From contig CAWZYM010000242.1 of NCBI GenBank assembly GCA_963966185.1, forward strand, positions 786,001 to 850,000: DNA of 64,000 nucleotides, in the 5' to 3' direction. A model generated the notes under the pieces. It searched no databases, was not told the origin of the DNA, and saw only the letters and a program-made list of their open reading frames with translations. The DNA comes from Rhabditoides inermis. Its lineage: Eukaryota > Nematoda > Chromadorea > Rhabditida > Rhabditidae. The stretch's first letter is position 1. Each line of letters begins with the position of its first letter. A program made the position numbers and the translations under genes. This document shows positions 37,701 to 51,620 of this stretch, one piece after another.

Positions 37701-40700
37701 ATGTCATTCTCTGATCTCCTAGAATAATCACATGCATGCAAATTACGTCGTCGCTTGTGATTCATTTGAATCTTCCGTTGTTTGTGCGCATTGTCCTGGT
37801 CAGCGAGCACATAAGGGACAGAAAATAGAGTGCCTACTATCATCTGACAGTCTCCCATGTCATTCTCTGATCTCCTAGAATAATCACAAGCATGCAAATT
37901 ACGTCGATGCATGTGAATCATTTGAATCTTCCGCTATTTGTGCGCATTGTCCTGGTCAGCGAGCACATAAGGGACAGAAAATAGAGTGCCTACTATCATC
38001 TGATAGTATCCCATGTCATTCCCTGATCTCCTAGAATAATCACATGCATGCAAATTACGTCGATGCATGTGATTCATTTGAATCTTCCGCTATTTGTGCG
38101 CATTGTCCTGTTCAGCGAGCACATAAGGGACAGAAAATAGAGTGCCTACTATCATCTGACAGTCTCCCATGTCATTCCCTGATCTCCTAGAATAATCACA
38201 TGCATGCAAATTACGTCGATGCATGTGATTCATTTGAATCTTCCGCTATTTGTGCGCATTGTCCTGTTCAGCGAGCACATAAGGGACAGAAAATGGAGTG
38301 CCTACTATCATCTGACAGTCTCCCATGTCATTCCCTGATCTCCTAGAATAATCACATGAATGCAAATTACGTCGATGCATGTGATTCATTTGAATCTTCC
38401 GCTATTTGTGCGCATTGTCCTGTTCAGCGAGCACATAAGGGACAGAAAATAGAGTGCCTACTATCATTTGACAGTCTTCCATGTCAATCCCTGATCTCTT
38501 AGATTTATCACATGCATGCAAACTGCGTCGATGCATGTGATTCATTTGAATCTTCCGCTATTTGTGCGCAATGTCCTGTTCAGCGAGCACATAAGGGACA
38601 GAAAATAGAGTGCCTACTATCATCTGACAGTCTCCCATGTCATTCCCTGATCTCCTAGAATAATCACATGCATGCAAATTACGTCGATGCATGTGATTCA
38701 TTTGAATCTTCCGCTATTTGTGCGCAATGTCCTGTTCAGCGAGCACATAAGGGACAGAAAATAGAGTGCCTACTATCATCTGACAGTCTCCCATGTCATT
38801 CCCTGATTTCCTAGAATAATTACATGCATGCAAATTACGTCGATGCATGTGATTCATTTGAATCTTCCGCTATTTGTGCGCATTGTCCTGTTCAGCGAGC
38901 ACATAAGGGACAGAAAATAGAGTGCCTTCAATCATCTGACAGTCTCCCATGTCATTCCCTGATCTCCTAGAATAATCACATGCATGCAAATTACGTCGAT
39001 GCATGTGATTCATTTGAATCTTCCGCTATTTGTGCGCATTGTCCTGTTCAGCGAGCACATAAGGGACAGAAAATAGAGTGCCTTCAATCATTTGACAGTC
39101 TCCCATGTCATTCCCTGATCTCCTAGAATAATCACATGCATGCAAATTACGTCGATGCATGTGATTTATTTGAATCTTCCGCTATTTGTGCGCATTGTCC
39201 TGTTCAACGAGCACATAAGGGACAGAAAATAGAGTGCCTTCAATCATCTGACAGTCTCCCATGTCATTCCCTGATCTCCTAGAATAATCACATGCATGCA
39301 AATTACGTCGATGCATGTGATTCATTTGAATCTTCCGCTATTTGTGCGCCTTGTCCTGTTCAGCGAGCACATAAGGGACAGAAAATAGAGTGCCTACTAT
39401 CATCTGACAGTCTCCCATGTCATTCCCTGATCTTCTAGAATAATCACATGCATGCAAATTACGTCGATGCATGTGATTTATTTGAATCTTCCGCTATTTG
39501 TGCGCATTGTCCTGTTCAACGAGCACATAAGGGACAGAAAATAGAGTGCCTTCAATCATCTGACAGTCTCCCATGTCATTCCCTGATCTCCTAGAATAAT
39601 CACATGCATGCAAATTACGTCGATGCATGTGATTCATTTGAATCTTCCGCTATTTGTGCGCATTGTCCTGTTCAACGAGCACATAAGGGACAGAAAACAG
39701 AGTGCCTACTATCATCTTACAGTCTCCCATGTCATTCCCTGATCTCGTAGAATAATCACATGCATGCAAATTACATCGATGCATGTGATTCATTTGGATC
39801 TTTCGCTATTTGTGCGCATTGTCCTGTTCAGCGAGCACATAAGGGACAGAAAATAGAGTGCCTACTATCATTTGACAGTCTCCCATGTCAATCCCTGATC
39901 TCTTAGATTTATCACATGCATGCAAATTGCGTCGATGCATGTGATTCATTTGAATCTTCCGCTATTTGTGCGCATTGTCCTGTTCAGCGAGCACATAAGG
40001 GACAGAAAATAGAGTGCCTTCAATCATCTGACAGTCTCCCATGTCATTCCCTGATCTCCTAGAATAATCACATGCATGCAAATTACGTCGATGCATGTGA
40101 TTCATTTGAATCTTCCGCTATTTGTGCGCATTGTCCTGTTCAGCGAGCACAAAAGGGACAGAAAATAGAGTGCCTACTATCATCTGATAGTCTCCCATGT
40201 CATTCCCTGATCTCCTAGAATAATCACATGCATGCAAATTACGTCGATGCATGTGATTTATTTGGATCTTTCGCTATTTGTGCGCATTGTCCTGTTCAGC
40301 GAGCACATGAGGGACAGAAAATAGAGTGCCTACTATCATCTGACAGTCTCCCTTGTCATTCTCTGATCTCCTAGAATAATCACATGCATGCAAATTACGT
40401 CGTCGCTTGTGATTCATTTCAGTCTTCCGTTATTTGTGCGCATTGTCCTGGTCAGCGAGCACATAAGGGACAGAAAATAGAGTGCCTACTATCATCTGAC
40501 AGTCTCCCATGTCATTCTCTGATCTCCTAGAATAATCACATGCATGCAAATTACGTCGTCGCTTGTGATTCATTTCAATCTTCCGTTATTTGTGCGCATT
40601 GTCCTGGTCAGCGAGCACATAAGGGACAGAAAATAGAGTGCCTACTATCATCTGACAGTCTCCCATGTCATTCTCTGATCTCCTAGAATAATCACATGCA

Positions 40701-43700
40701 TGCAAATTACGTCGTCGCTTGTGATTCATTTCAATCTTCCGTTATTTGTGCGCATTGTCCTGGTCAGCGAGCACATAAGGGACAGAAAATAGAGTGCCTA
40801 CTTTCATCTGACAGTCTCCCATGTCATTCTCTGATCTCCTAGAATAATCACATGCATGCAAATTACGTCGTCGCTTGTGATTCATTTGAATCTTCCGTTG
40901 TTTGTGCGCATTGTCCTGGTCAGCGAGCACATAAGGGACAGAAAATAGAGTGCCTACTATCATCTGACAGTCTCCCATGTCATTCTCTGATCTCCTAGAA
41001 TAATCACAAGCATGCAAATTACGTCGATGCATGTGAATCATTTGAATCTTCCGCTATTTGTGCGCATTGTCCTGCTCAGCGAGCACATAAGGGACAGAAA
41101 ATAGAGTGCCTACTATCATCTGACAGTCTCCCATGTCATTCCCTGATCTCGTAGAATAATCACATGCATGCAAATTACGTCGATGCATGTGATTCATTTG
41201 GATCTTTCGCTATTTGTGCGCATTGTCCTGTTCAGCGAGCACATAAGGGATAGAAAGTAGAGTGCCTACTTTCATCTGACAGTCTCCCATGTCATTCCCT
41301 GATCTCCTAGAATAATCACATGCATGCAAATTACGTCGATGCATGTGATTCATTTGAATCTTCCGCTATTTGTGCGCATTGTCCTGTTCAGCGAGCACAT
41401 AAGGGATAGAAAGTAGAGTGCCTACTTTCATCTGACAGTCTCCCATGTCATTCCCTGATCTCCTAGAATAATCACATGCATGCAAATTACGTCGATGCAT
41501 GTGATTCATTTGAATCTTCCGCTATTTGTGCGCATTGTCCTGTTCAGCGAGCACAAAAGGGACAGAAAATAGAGTGCCTACTATCCTTTGATAGTCTCCC
41601 ATGTCATTCCCTGATCTCCTAGATTAATCACATGCATGCAAATTACGTCGATGCATGTGATTTATTTGGATCTTTCGCTATTTGTGCGCATTGTCCTGTT
41701 CAGCGAGCACATAAGGGACAGAAAATAGAGTGCCTACTATCATTTGACAGTCTCCCATGTCAATCCCTGATCTCTTAGATTTATCACATGCATGCAAATT
41801 ACGTCGTCGCTTGTGATTCATTTCAGTCTTCCGTTATTTGTGCGCATTGTCCTGGTCAGCGAGCACATAAGGGACAGAAAATAGAGTGCCTACTATCATC
41901 TGACAGTCTCCCATGTCATTCTCTGATCTCCTAGAATAATCACATGCATGCAAATTACGTCGTCGCTTGTGATTCATTTCAATCTTCCGTTATTTGTGCG
42001 CATTGTCCTGGTCAGCGAGCACATAAGGGACAGAAAATAGAGTGCCTACTATCATCTGACAGTCTCCCATGTCATTCTCTGATCTCCTAGAATAATCACA
42101 TGCATGCAAATTACGTCGTCGCTTGTGATTCATTTCAATCTTCCGTTATTTGTGCGCATTGTCCTGGTCAGCGAGCACATAAGGGACAGAAAATAGAGTG
42201 CCTACTTTCATCTGACAGTCTCCCATGTCATTCTCTGATCTCCTAGAATAATCACATGCATGCAAATTACGTCGTCGCTTGTGATTCATTTGAATCTTCC
42301 GTTGTTTGTGCGCATTGTCCTGGTCAGCGAGCACATAAGGGACAGAAAATAGAGTGCCTACTATCATCTGACAGTCTCCCATGTCATTCTCTGATCTCCT
42401 AGAATAATCACAAGCATGCAAATTACGTCGATGCATGTGAATCATTTGAATCTTCCGCTATTTGTGCGCATTGTCCTGGTCAGCGAGCACATAAGGGACA
42501 GAAAATAGAGTGCCTACTATCATCTGATAGTATCCCATGTCATTCCCTGATCTCCTAGAATAATCACATGCATGCAAATTACGTCGATGCATGTGATTTA
42601 TTTGGATCTTTCGCTATTTGTGCGCATTGTCCTGTTCAGCGAGCACATAAGGGACAGAAAATAGAGTGCCTACTATCATCTGATAGTATCCCATGTCATT
42701 CCCTGATCTCCTAGAATAATCACATGCATGCAAATTACGTCGATGCATGTGATTTATTTGGATCTTTCGCTATTTGTGCGCATTGTCCTGTTCAGCGAGC
42801 ACATAAGGGACAGAAAATAGAGTGCCTACTATCATCTGACAGTCTCCCATGTCATTCCCTGATCTCCTAGAATAATCACATGCATGCAAATTACGTCGAT
42901 GCATGTGATTCATTTGAATCTTCCGCTATTTGTGCGCATTGTCCTGTTCAGCGAGCACATAAGGGACAGAAAATAGAGTGCCTACTATCATTTGACAGTC
43001 TTCCATGTCAATCCCTGATCTCTTAGATTTATCACATGCATGCAAACTGCGTCGATGCATGTGATTCATTTGAATCTTCCGCTATTTGTGCGCATTGTCC
43101 TGTTCAGCGAGCACATAAGGGACAGAAAATAGAGTGCCTACTATCATCTGACAGTCTCCCATGTCATTCCCTGATCTCCTAGAATAATCACATGAATGCA
43201 AATTACGTCGATGCATGTGATTCATTTGAATCTTCCGCTATTTGTGCGCATTGTCCTGTTCAGCGAGCACATAAGGGACAGAAAATAGAGTGCCTACTAT
43301 CATCTGACAGTCTCCCATGTCATTCTCTGATCTCCTAGAATAATCACATGCATGCAAATTACGTCGATGCATGTGATTCATTTCAATCTTCCGTTATTTG
43401 TGCGCATTGTCCTGTTCAGCGAGCACATAAGGGACAGAAAAGAGAGTGCTTACTTTCATCTGACAGTCTCCCATGTCATTCTCTGATCTCCTAGAATAAT
43501 CACATGCATGCAAATTACGTCGTCGCTTGTGATTCATTTAAATCTTCCGTTATTTGTGCGCATTGTCCTGGTCAGCGAGCACATAAAGGACAGAAAATAG
43601 AGTGCCTACTATCATCTGACAGTCTCCCATGTCATTCCCTGATCTTCTAGAATAATCACATGCATGCAAATTACGTCGATGCATGTGATTCATTTGAATC

Positions 43701-46700
43701 TTCCGCTATTTGTGCGCATTGTCCTGTTCAGCGAGCACATAAGGGACAGAAAATAGAGTGCCTACTATCATCTGACAGTCTCCCATGTCAATCCCTGATC
43801 TCCTAGAATAATCACATGCATGCAAATTACGTCGATGCATGTGATTCATTTGAATCTTCCGCTATTTGTGCGCATTGTCCTGTTCAGCGAGCACATAAGG
43901 GACAGAAAATAGAGTGCCTACTATCATCTGACAGTCTCCCATGTCATTCCCTGATCTCCTAGAATAATCACATGCATGCAAATTACGTCGATGCATGTGA
44001 TTCATTTGAATCTTCCGCTATTTGTGCGCATTGTCCTGTTCAGCGAGCACATAAGGGACAGAAAATGGAGTGCCTACTATCATCTGACAGTCTCCCATGT
44101 CATTCCCTGATCTCCTAGAATAATCACATGCATGCAAATTACGTCGATGCATGTGATTCATTTGAATCTTCCGCTATTTGTGCGCAATGTCCTGTTCAGC
44201 GAGCACATAAGGGACAGAAAATAGAGTGCCTACTATCATCTGACAGTCTCCCATGTCATTCCCTGATTTCCTAGAATAATTACATGCATGCAAATTACGT
44301 CGATGCATGTGATTCATTTGAATCTTCCGCTATTTGTGCGCATTGTCCTGTTCAGCGAGCACATAAGGGACAGAAAATAGAGTGCCTTCAATCATCTGAC
44401 AGTCTCCCATGTCATTCCCTGATCTCCTAGAATAATCACATGCATGCAAATTACGTCGATGCATGTGATTCATTTGAATCTTCCGCTATTTGTGCGCATT
44501 GTCCTGTTCAGCGAGCACATAAGGGACAGAAAATAGAGTGCCTTCAATCATTTGACAGTCTCCCATGTCATTCCCTGATCTCCTAGAATAATCACATGCA
44601 TGCAAATTACGTCGATGCATGTGATTTATTTGAATCTTCCGCTATTTGTGCGCATTGTCCTGTTCAACGAGCACATAAGGGACAGAAAATAGAGTGCCTT
44701 CAATCATCTGACAGTCTCCCATGTCATTCCCTGATCTCCTAGAATAATCACATGCATGCAAATTACGTCGATGCATGTGATTCATTTGAATCTTCCGCTA
44801 TTTGTGCGCATTGTCCTGTTCAGCGAGCACATAAGGGACAGAAAATGGAGTGCCTACTATCATCTGACAGTCTCCCATGTCATTCCCTGATCTCCTAGAA
44901 TAATCACATGCATGCAAATTACGTCGATGCATGTGATTCATTTGAATCTTCCGCTATTTGTGCGCATTGTCCTGTTCAGCGAGCACATAAGGGACAGAAA
45001 ATGGAGTGCCTACTATCATCTGACAGTCTCCCATGTCATTCCCTGATCTCCTAGAATAATCACATGCATGCAAATTACGTCGATGCATGTGATTCATTTG
45101 AATCTTCCGCTATTTGTGCGCAATGTCCTGTTCAGCGAGCACATAAGGGACAGAAAATAGAGTGCCTACTATCATCTGACAGTCTCCCATGTCATTCCCT
45201 GATTTCCTAGAATAATTACATGCATGCAAATTACGTCGATGCATGTGATTCATTTGAATCTTCCGCTATTTGTGCGCATTGTCCTGTTCAGCGAGCACAT
45301 AAGGGACAGAAAATAGAGTGCCTTCAATCATCTGACAGTCTCCCATGTCATTCCCTGATCTCCTAGAATAATCACATGCATGCAAATTACGTCGATGCAT
45401 GTGATTCATTTGAATCTTCCGCTATTTGTGCGCATTGTCCTGTTCAGCGAGCACATAAGGGACAGAAAATAGAGTGCCTTCAATCATTTGACAGTCTCCC
45501 ATGTCATTCCCTGATCTCCTAGAATAATCACATGCATGCAAATTACGTCGATGCATGTGATTTATTTGAATCTTCCGCTATTTGTGCGCATTGTCCTGTT
45601 CAACGAGCACATAAGGGACAGAAAATAGAGTGCCTTCAATCATCTGACAGTCTCCCATGTCATTCCCTGATCTCCTAGAATAATCACATGCATGCAAATT
45701 ACGTCGATGCATGTGATTCATTTGAATCTTCCGCTATTTGTGCGCCTTGTCCTGTTCAGCGAGCACATAAGGGACAGAAAATAGAGTGCCTACTATCATC
45801 TGACAGTCTCCCATGTCATTCCCTGATCTTCTAGAATAATCACATGCATGCAAATTACGTCGATGCATGTGATTTATTTGAATCTTCCGCTATTTGTGCG
45901 CATTGTCCTGTTCAACGAGCACATAAGGGACAGAAAATAGAGTGCCTTCAATCATCTGACAGTCTCCCATGTCATTCCCTGATCTCCTAGAATAATCACA
46001 TGCATGCAAATTACGTCGATGCATGTGATTCATTTGAATCTTCCGCTATTTGTGCGCATTGTCCTGTTCAACGAGCACATAAGGGACAGAAAACAGAGTG
46101 CCTACTATCATTTGACAGTCTCCCATGTCAATCCCTGATCTCTTAGATTTATCACATGCATGCAAATTGCGTCGATGCATGTGATTCATTTGAATCTTCC
46201 GCTATTTGTGCGCATTGTCCTGTTCAGCGAGCACATAAGGGACAGAAAATAGAGTGCCTTCAATCATCTGACAGTCTCCCATGTCATTCCCTGATCTCCT
46301 AGAATAATCACATGCATGCAAATTACGTCGATGCATGTGATTCATTTGAATCTTCCGCTATTTGTGCGCAATGTCCTGTTCAGCGAGCACATAAGGGACA
46401 GAAAATAGAGTGCCTACTATCATCTGACAGTCTCCCATGTCATTCCCTGATTTCCTAGAATAATTACATGCATGCAAATTACGTCGATGCATGTGATTCA
46501 TTTGAATCTTCCGCTATTTGTGCGCATTGTCCTGTTCAGCGAGCACATAAGGGACAGAAAATAGAGTGCCTTCAATCATCTGACAGTCTCCCATGTCATT
46601 CCCTGATCTCCTAGAATAATCACATGCATGCAAATTACGTCGATGCATGTGATTCATTTGAATCTTCCGCTATTTGTGCGCATTGTCCTGTTCAGCGAGC

Positions 46701-49700
46701 ACATAAGGGACAGAAAATAGAGTGCCTTCAATCATTTGACAGTCTCCCATGTCATTCCCTGATCTCCTAGAATAATCACATGCATGCAAATTACGTCGAT
46801 GCATGTGATTTATTTGAATCTTCCGCTATTTGTGCGCATTGTCCTGTTCAACGAGCACATAAGGGACAGAAAATAGAGTGCCTTCAATCATCTGACAGTC
46901 TCCCATGTCATTCCCTGATCTCCTAGAATAATCACATGCATGCAAATTACGTCGATGCATGTGATTCATTTGAATCTTCCGCTATTTGTGCGCCTTGTCC
47001 TGTTCAGCGAGCACATAAGGGACAGAAAATAGAGTGCCTACTATCATCTGACAGTCTCCCATGTCATTCCCTGATCTTCTAGAATAATCACATGCATGCA
47101 AATTACGTCGATGCATGTGATTTATTTGAATCTTCCGCTATTTGTGCGCATTGTCCTGTTCAACGAGCACATAAGGGACAGAAAATAGAGTGCCTTCAAT
47201 CATCTGACAGTCTCCCATGTCATTCCCTGATCTCCTAGAATAATCACATGCATGCAAATTACGTCGATGCATGTGATTCATTTGAATCTTCCGCTATTTG
47301 TGCGCATTGTCCTGTTCAACGAGCACATAAGGGACAGAAAACAGAGTGCCTACTATCATTTGACAGTCTCCCATGTCAATCCCTGATCTCTTAGATTTAT
47401 CACATGCATGCAAATTGCGTCGATGCATGTGATTCATTTGAATCTTCCGCTATTTGTGCGCATTGTCCTGTTCAGCGAGCACATAAGGGACAGAAAATAG
47501 AGTGCCTTCAATCATCTGACAGTCTCCCATGTCATTCCCTGATCTCCTAGAATAATCACATGCATGCAAATTACGTCGATGCATGTGATTCATTTGAATC
47601 TTCCGCTATTTGTGCGCATTGTCCTGTTCAGCGAGCACAAAAGGGACAGAAAATAGAGTGCCTACTATCATCTGATAGTCTCCCATGTCATTCCCTGATC
47701 TCCTAGAATAATCACATGCATGCAAATTACGTCGATGCATGTGATTTATTTGGATCTTTCGCTATTTGTGCGCATTGTCCTGTTCAGCGAGCACATGAGG
47801 GACAGAAAATAGAGTGCCTACTATCATCTGACAGTCTCCCTTGTCATTCCCTGATCTCCTAGAATAATCACATGCATGCAAATTACGTCGATGCATGTGA
47901 TTCATTTGAATCTTCCGCTATTTGTGCGTGTTGTCCTGTTCAGCGAGCACATAAGGGACAGAAAATAGAGTGCCTACTATCATTTGACAGTCTCCCATGT
48001 CATTCCCTGATCTCCTAGAATAATCACATGCATGCAAATTACGTCGATGCATGTGATTTATTTGGATCTTTCGCTATTTGTGCGCATTGTCCTGTTCAGC
48101 GAGCACATAAGGGACAGAAAATAGAGTGCCTACTATCATTTGACAGTCTCCCATGTCATTCCCTGATCTCCTAGAATAATCACGTGCATGCAAATTACGT
48201 CGTCGCTTGTGATTCATTTCAATCTTCCGTTATTTGTGCGCATTGTCCTGTTCAGCGAGCACATAAGGGACAGAAAATAGAGTGCCTACTATCATCTGAC
48301 AGTCTCCCATGTCATTCCCTGATCTCCTAGAATAATCACATGCATGCAAATTACGTCGTCGCTTGTGATTCATTTCAATCTTCCGTTATTTGTGCGCATT
48401 GTCCTGTTCAGCGAGCACATAAGGGACAGAAAATAAAGTGCCTTCTATCATCTGACAGTCTCCCATGTCATTCTCTGATCTCCTAGAATAATCACGTGCA
48501 TGCAAATTACGTCGTCGCTTGTGATTCATTTCAATCTTCCGTTATTTGTGCGCATTGTCCTGTTCAGCGAGCACATAAGGGACAGAAAATAGAGTGCCTA
48601 CTATCATCTGACAGTCTCCCATGTCATTCCCTGATCTCCTAGAATAATCACATGCATGCAAATTACGTCGTCGCTTGTGATTCATTTCAATCTTCCGTTA
48701 TTTGTGCGCATTGTCCTGTTCAGCGAGCACATAAGGGACAGAAAATAGAGTGCCTACTTTCATCTGACAGTCTCCCATGTCATTCTCTGATCTCCTAGAA
48801 TAATCACATGCATGCAAATTACGTCGTCGCTTGTGATTCATTTCAGTCTTCCGTTATTTGTGCGCATTGTCCTGGTCAGCGAGCACATAAGGGACAGAAA
48901 ATAGAGTGCCTACTATCATCTGACAGTCTCCCATGTCATTCTCTGATCTCCTAGAATAATCACATGCATGCAAATTACGTCGTCGCTTGTGATTCATTTC
49001 AATCTTCCGTTATTTGTGCGCATTGTCCTGGTCAGCGAGCACATAAGGGACAGAAAATAGAGTGCCTACTATCATCTGACAGTCTCCCATGTCATTCTCT
49101 GATCTCCTAGAATAATCACATGCATGCAAATTACGTCGTCGCTTGTGATTCATTTCAATCTTCCGTTATTTGTGCGCATTGTCCTGGTCAGCGAGCACAT
49201 AAGGGACAGAAAATAGAGTGCCTACTTTCATCTGACAGTCTCCCATGTCATTCTCTGATCTCCTAGAATAATCACATGCATGCAAATTACGTCGTCGCTT
49301 GTGATTCATTTGAATCTTCCGTTGTTTGTGCGCATTGTCCTGGTCAGCGAGCACATAAGGGACAGAAAATAGAGTGCCTACTATCATCTGACAGTCTCCC
49401 ATGTCATTCTCTGATCTCCTAGAATAATCACAAGCATGCAAATTACGTCGATGCATGTGAATCATTTGAATCTTCCGCTATTTGTGCGCATTGTCCTGGT
49501 CAGCGAGCACATAAGGGACAGAAAATAGAGTGCCTACTATCATCTGACAGTCTCCCATGTCATTCCCTGATCTCGTAGAATAATCACATGCATGCAAATT
49601 ACGTCGATGCATGTGATTCATTTGGATCTTTCGCTATTTGTGCGCATTGTCCTGTTCAGCGAGCACATAAGGGATAGAAAGTAGAGTGCCTACTTTCATC

Positions 49701-50054
49701 TGACAGTCTCCCATGTCATTCCCTGATCTCCTAGAATAATCACATGCATGCAAATTACGTCGATGCATGTGATTCATTTGAATCTTCCGCTATTTGTGCG
49801 CATTGTCCTGTTCAGCGAGCACATAAGGGACAGAAAATAGAGTGCCTACTATCATTTGACAGTCTTCCATGTCAATCCCTGATCTCTTAGATTTATCACA
49901 TGCATGCAAACTGCGTCGATGCATGTGATTCATTTGAATCTTCCGCTATTTGTGCGCATTGTCCTGTTCAGCGAGCACATAAGGGACAGAAAATAGAGTG
50001 CCTACTATCATCTGACAGTCTCCCATGTCATTCCCTGATCTCCTAGAATAATCA

Positions 50055-51620
50055 CATGAATGCAAATTACGTCGATGCATGTGATTCATTTGAATCTTCC
50101 GCTATTTGTGCGCATTGTCCTGTTCAGCGAGCACATAAGGGACAGAAAATAGAGTGCCTACTATCATCTGACAGTCTCCCATGTCATTCTCTGATCTCCT
50201 AGAATAATCACATGCATGCAAATTACGTCGATGCATGTGATTCATTTCAATCTTCCGTTATTTGTGCGCATTGTCCTGTTCAGCGAGCACATAAGGGACA
50301 GAAAAGAGAGTGCTTACTTTCATCTGACAGTCTCCCATGTCATTCTCTGATCTCCTAGAATAATCACATGCATGCAAATTACGTCGTCGCTTGTGATTCA
50401 TTTAAATCTTCCGTTATTTGTGCGCATTGTCCTGGTCAGCGAGCACATAAAGGACAGAAAATAGAGTGCCTACTATCATCTGACAGTCTCCCATGTCATT
50501 CCCTGATCTTCTAGAATAATCACATGCATGCAAATTACGTCGATGCATGTGATTCATTTGAATCTTCCGCTATTTGTGCGCATTGTCCTGTTCAGCGAGC
50601 ACATAAGGGACAGAAAATAGAGTGCCTACTATCATCTGACAGTCTCCCATGTCAATCCCTGATCTCCTAGAATAATCACATGCATGCAAATTACGTCGAT
50701 GCATGTGATTCATTTGAATCTTCCGCTATTTGTGCGCATTGTCCTGTTCAGCGAGCACATAAGGGACAGAAAATAGAGTGCCTACTATCATCTGACAGTC
50801 TCCCATGTCATTCCCTGATCTCCTAGAATAATCACATGAATGCAAATTACGTCGATGCATGTGATTCATTTGAATCTTCCGCTATTTGTGCGCATTGTCC
50901 TGTTCAGCGAGCACATAAGGGACAGAAAATAGAGTGCCTACTATCATCTGACAGTCTCCCATGTCATTCTCTGATCTCCTAGAATAATCACATGCATGCA
51001 AATTACGTCGATGCATGTGATTCATTTCAATCTTCCGTTATTTGTGCGCATTGTCCTGTTCAGCGAGCACATAAGGGACAGAAAAGAGAGTGCTTACTTT
51101 CATCTGACAGTCTCCCATGTCATTCTCTGATCTCCTTGAATAATCACATGCATGCAAATTACGTCGTCGCTTGTGATTCATTTAAATCTTCCGTTATTTG
51201 TGCGCATTGTCCTGGTCAGCGAGCACATAAAGGACAGAAAATAGAGTGCCTACTATCATCTGACAGTCTCCCATGTCATTCCCTGATCTTCTAGAATAAT
51301 CACATGCATGCAAATTACGTCGATGCATGTGATTCATTTGAATCTTCCGCTATTTGTGCGCATTGTCCTGTTCAGCGAGCACATAAGGGACAGAAAATAG
51401 AGTGCCTACTATCATCTGACAGTCTCCCATGTCAATCCCTGATCTCCTAGAATAATCACATGCATGCAAATTACGTCGATGCATGTGATTCATTTGAATC
51501 TTCCGCTATTTGTGCGCATTGTCCTGTTCAGCGAGCACATAAGGGACAGAAAATAGAGTGCCTACTATCATCTGACAGTCTCCCATGTCATTCCCTGTTC
51601 TCCTAGAATAATCACATGCA
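50055..51620 (+). repeat. 780-bp (five-monomer) tandem duplication
   Basis: CACATGAATGCAAATT at 50053 and 50833 marks a five-monomer block repeated with a 780-bp offset. Both copies carry the rare AAAAGAGAGTGCTTAC and CACATAAAGGACAG variants. The second copy has CTCCTTGAATAATC where the first has CTCCTAGAATAATC. A single copy of the same block is near 43189, 6864 bp (44 monomers) upstream. Confidence 0.75.
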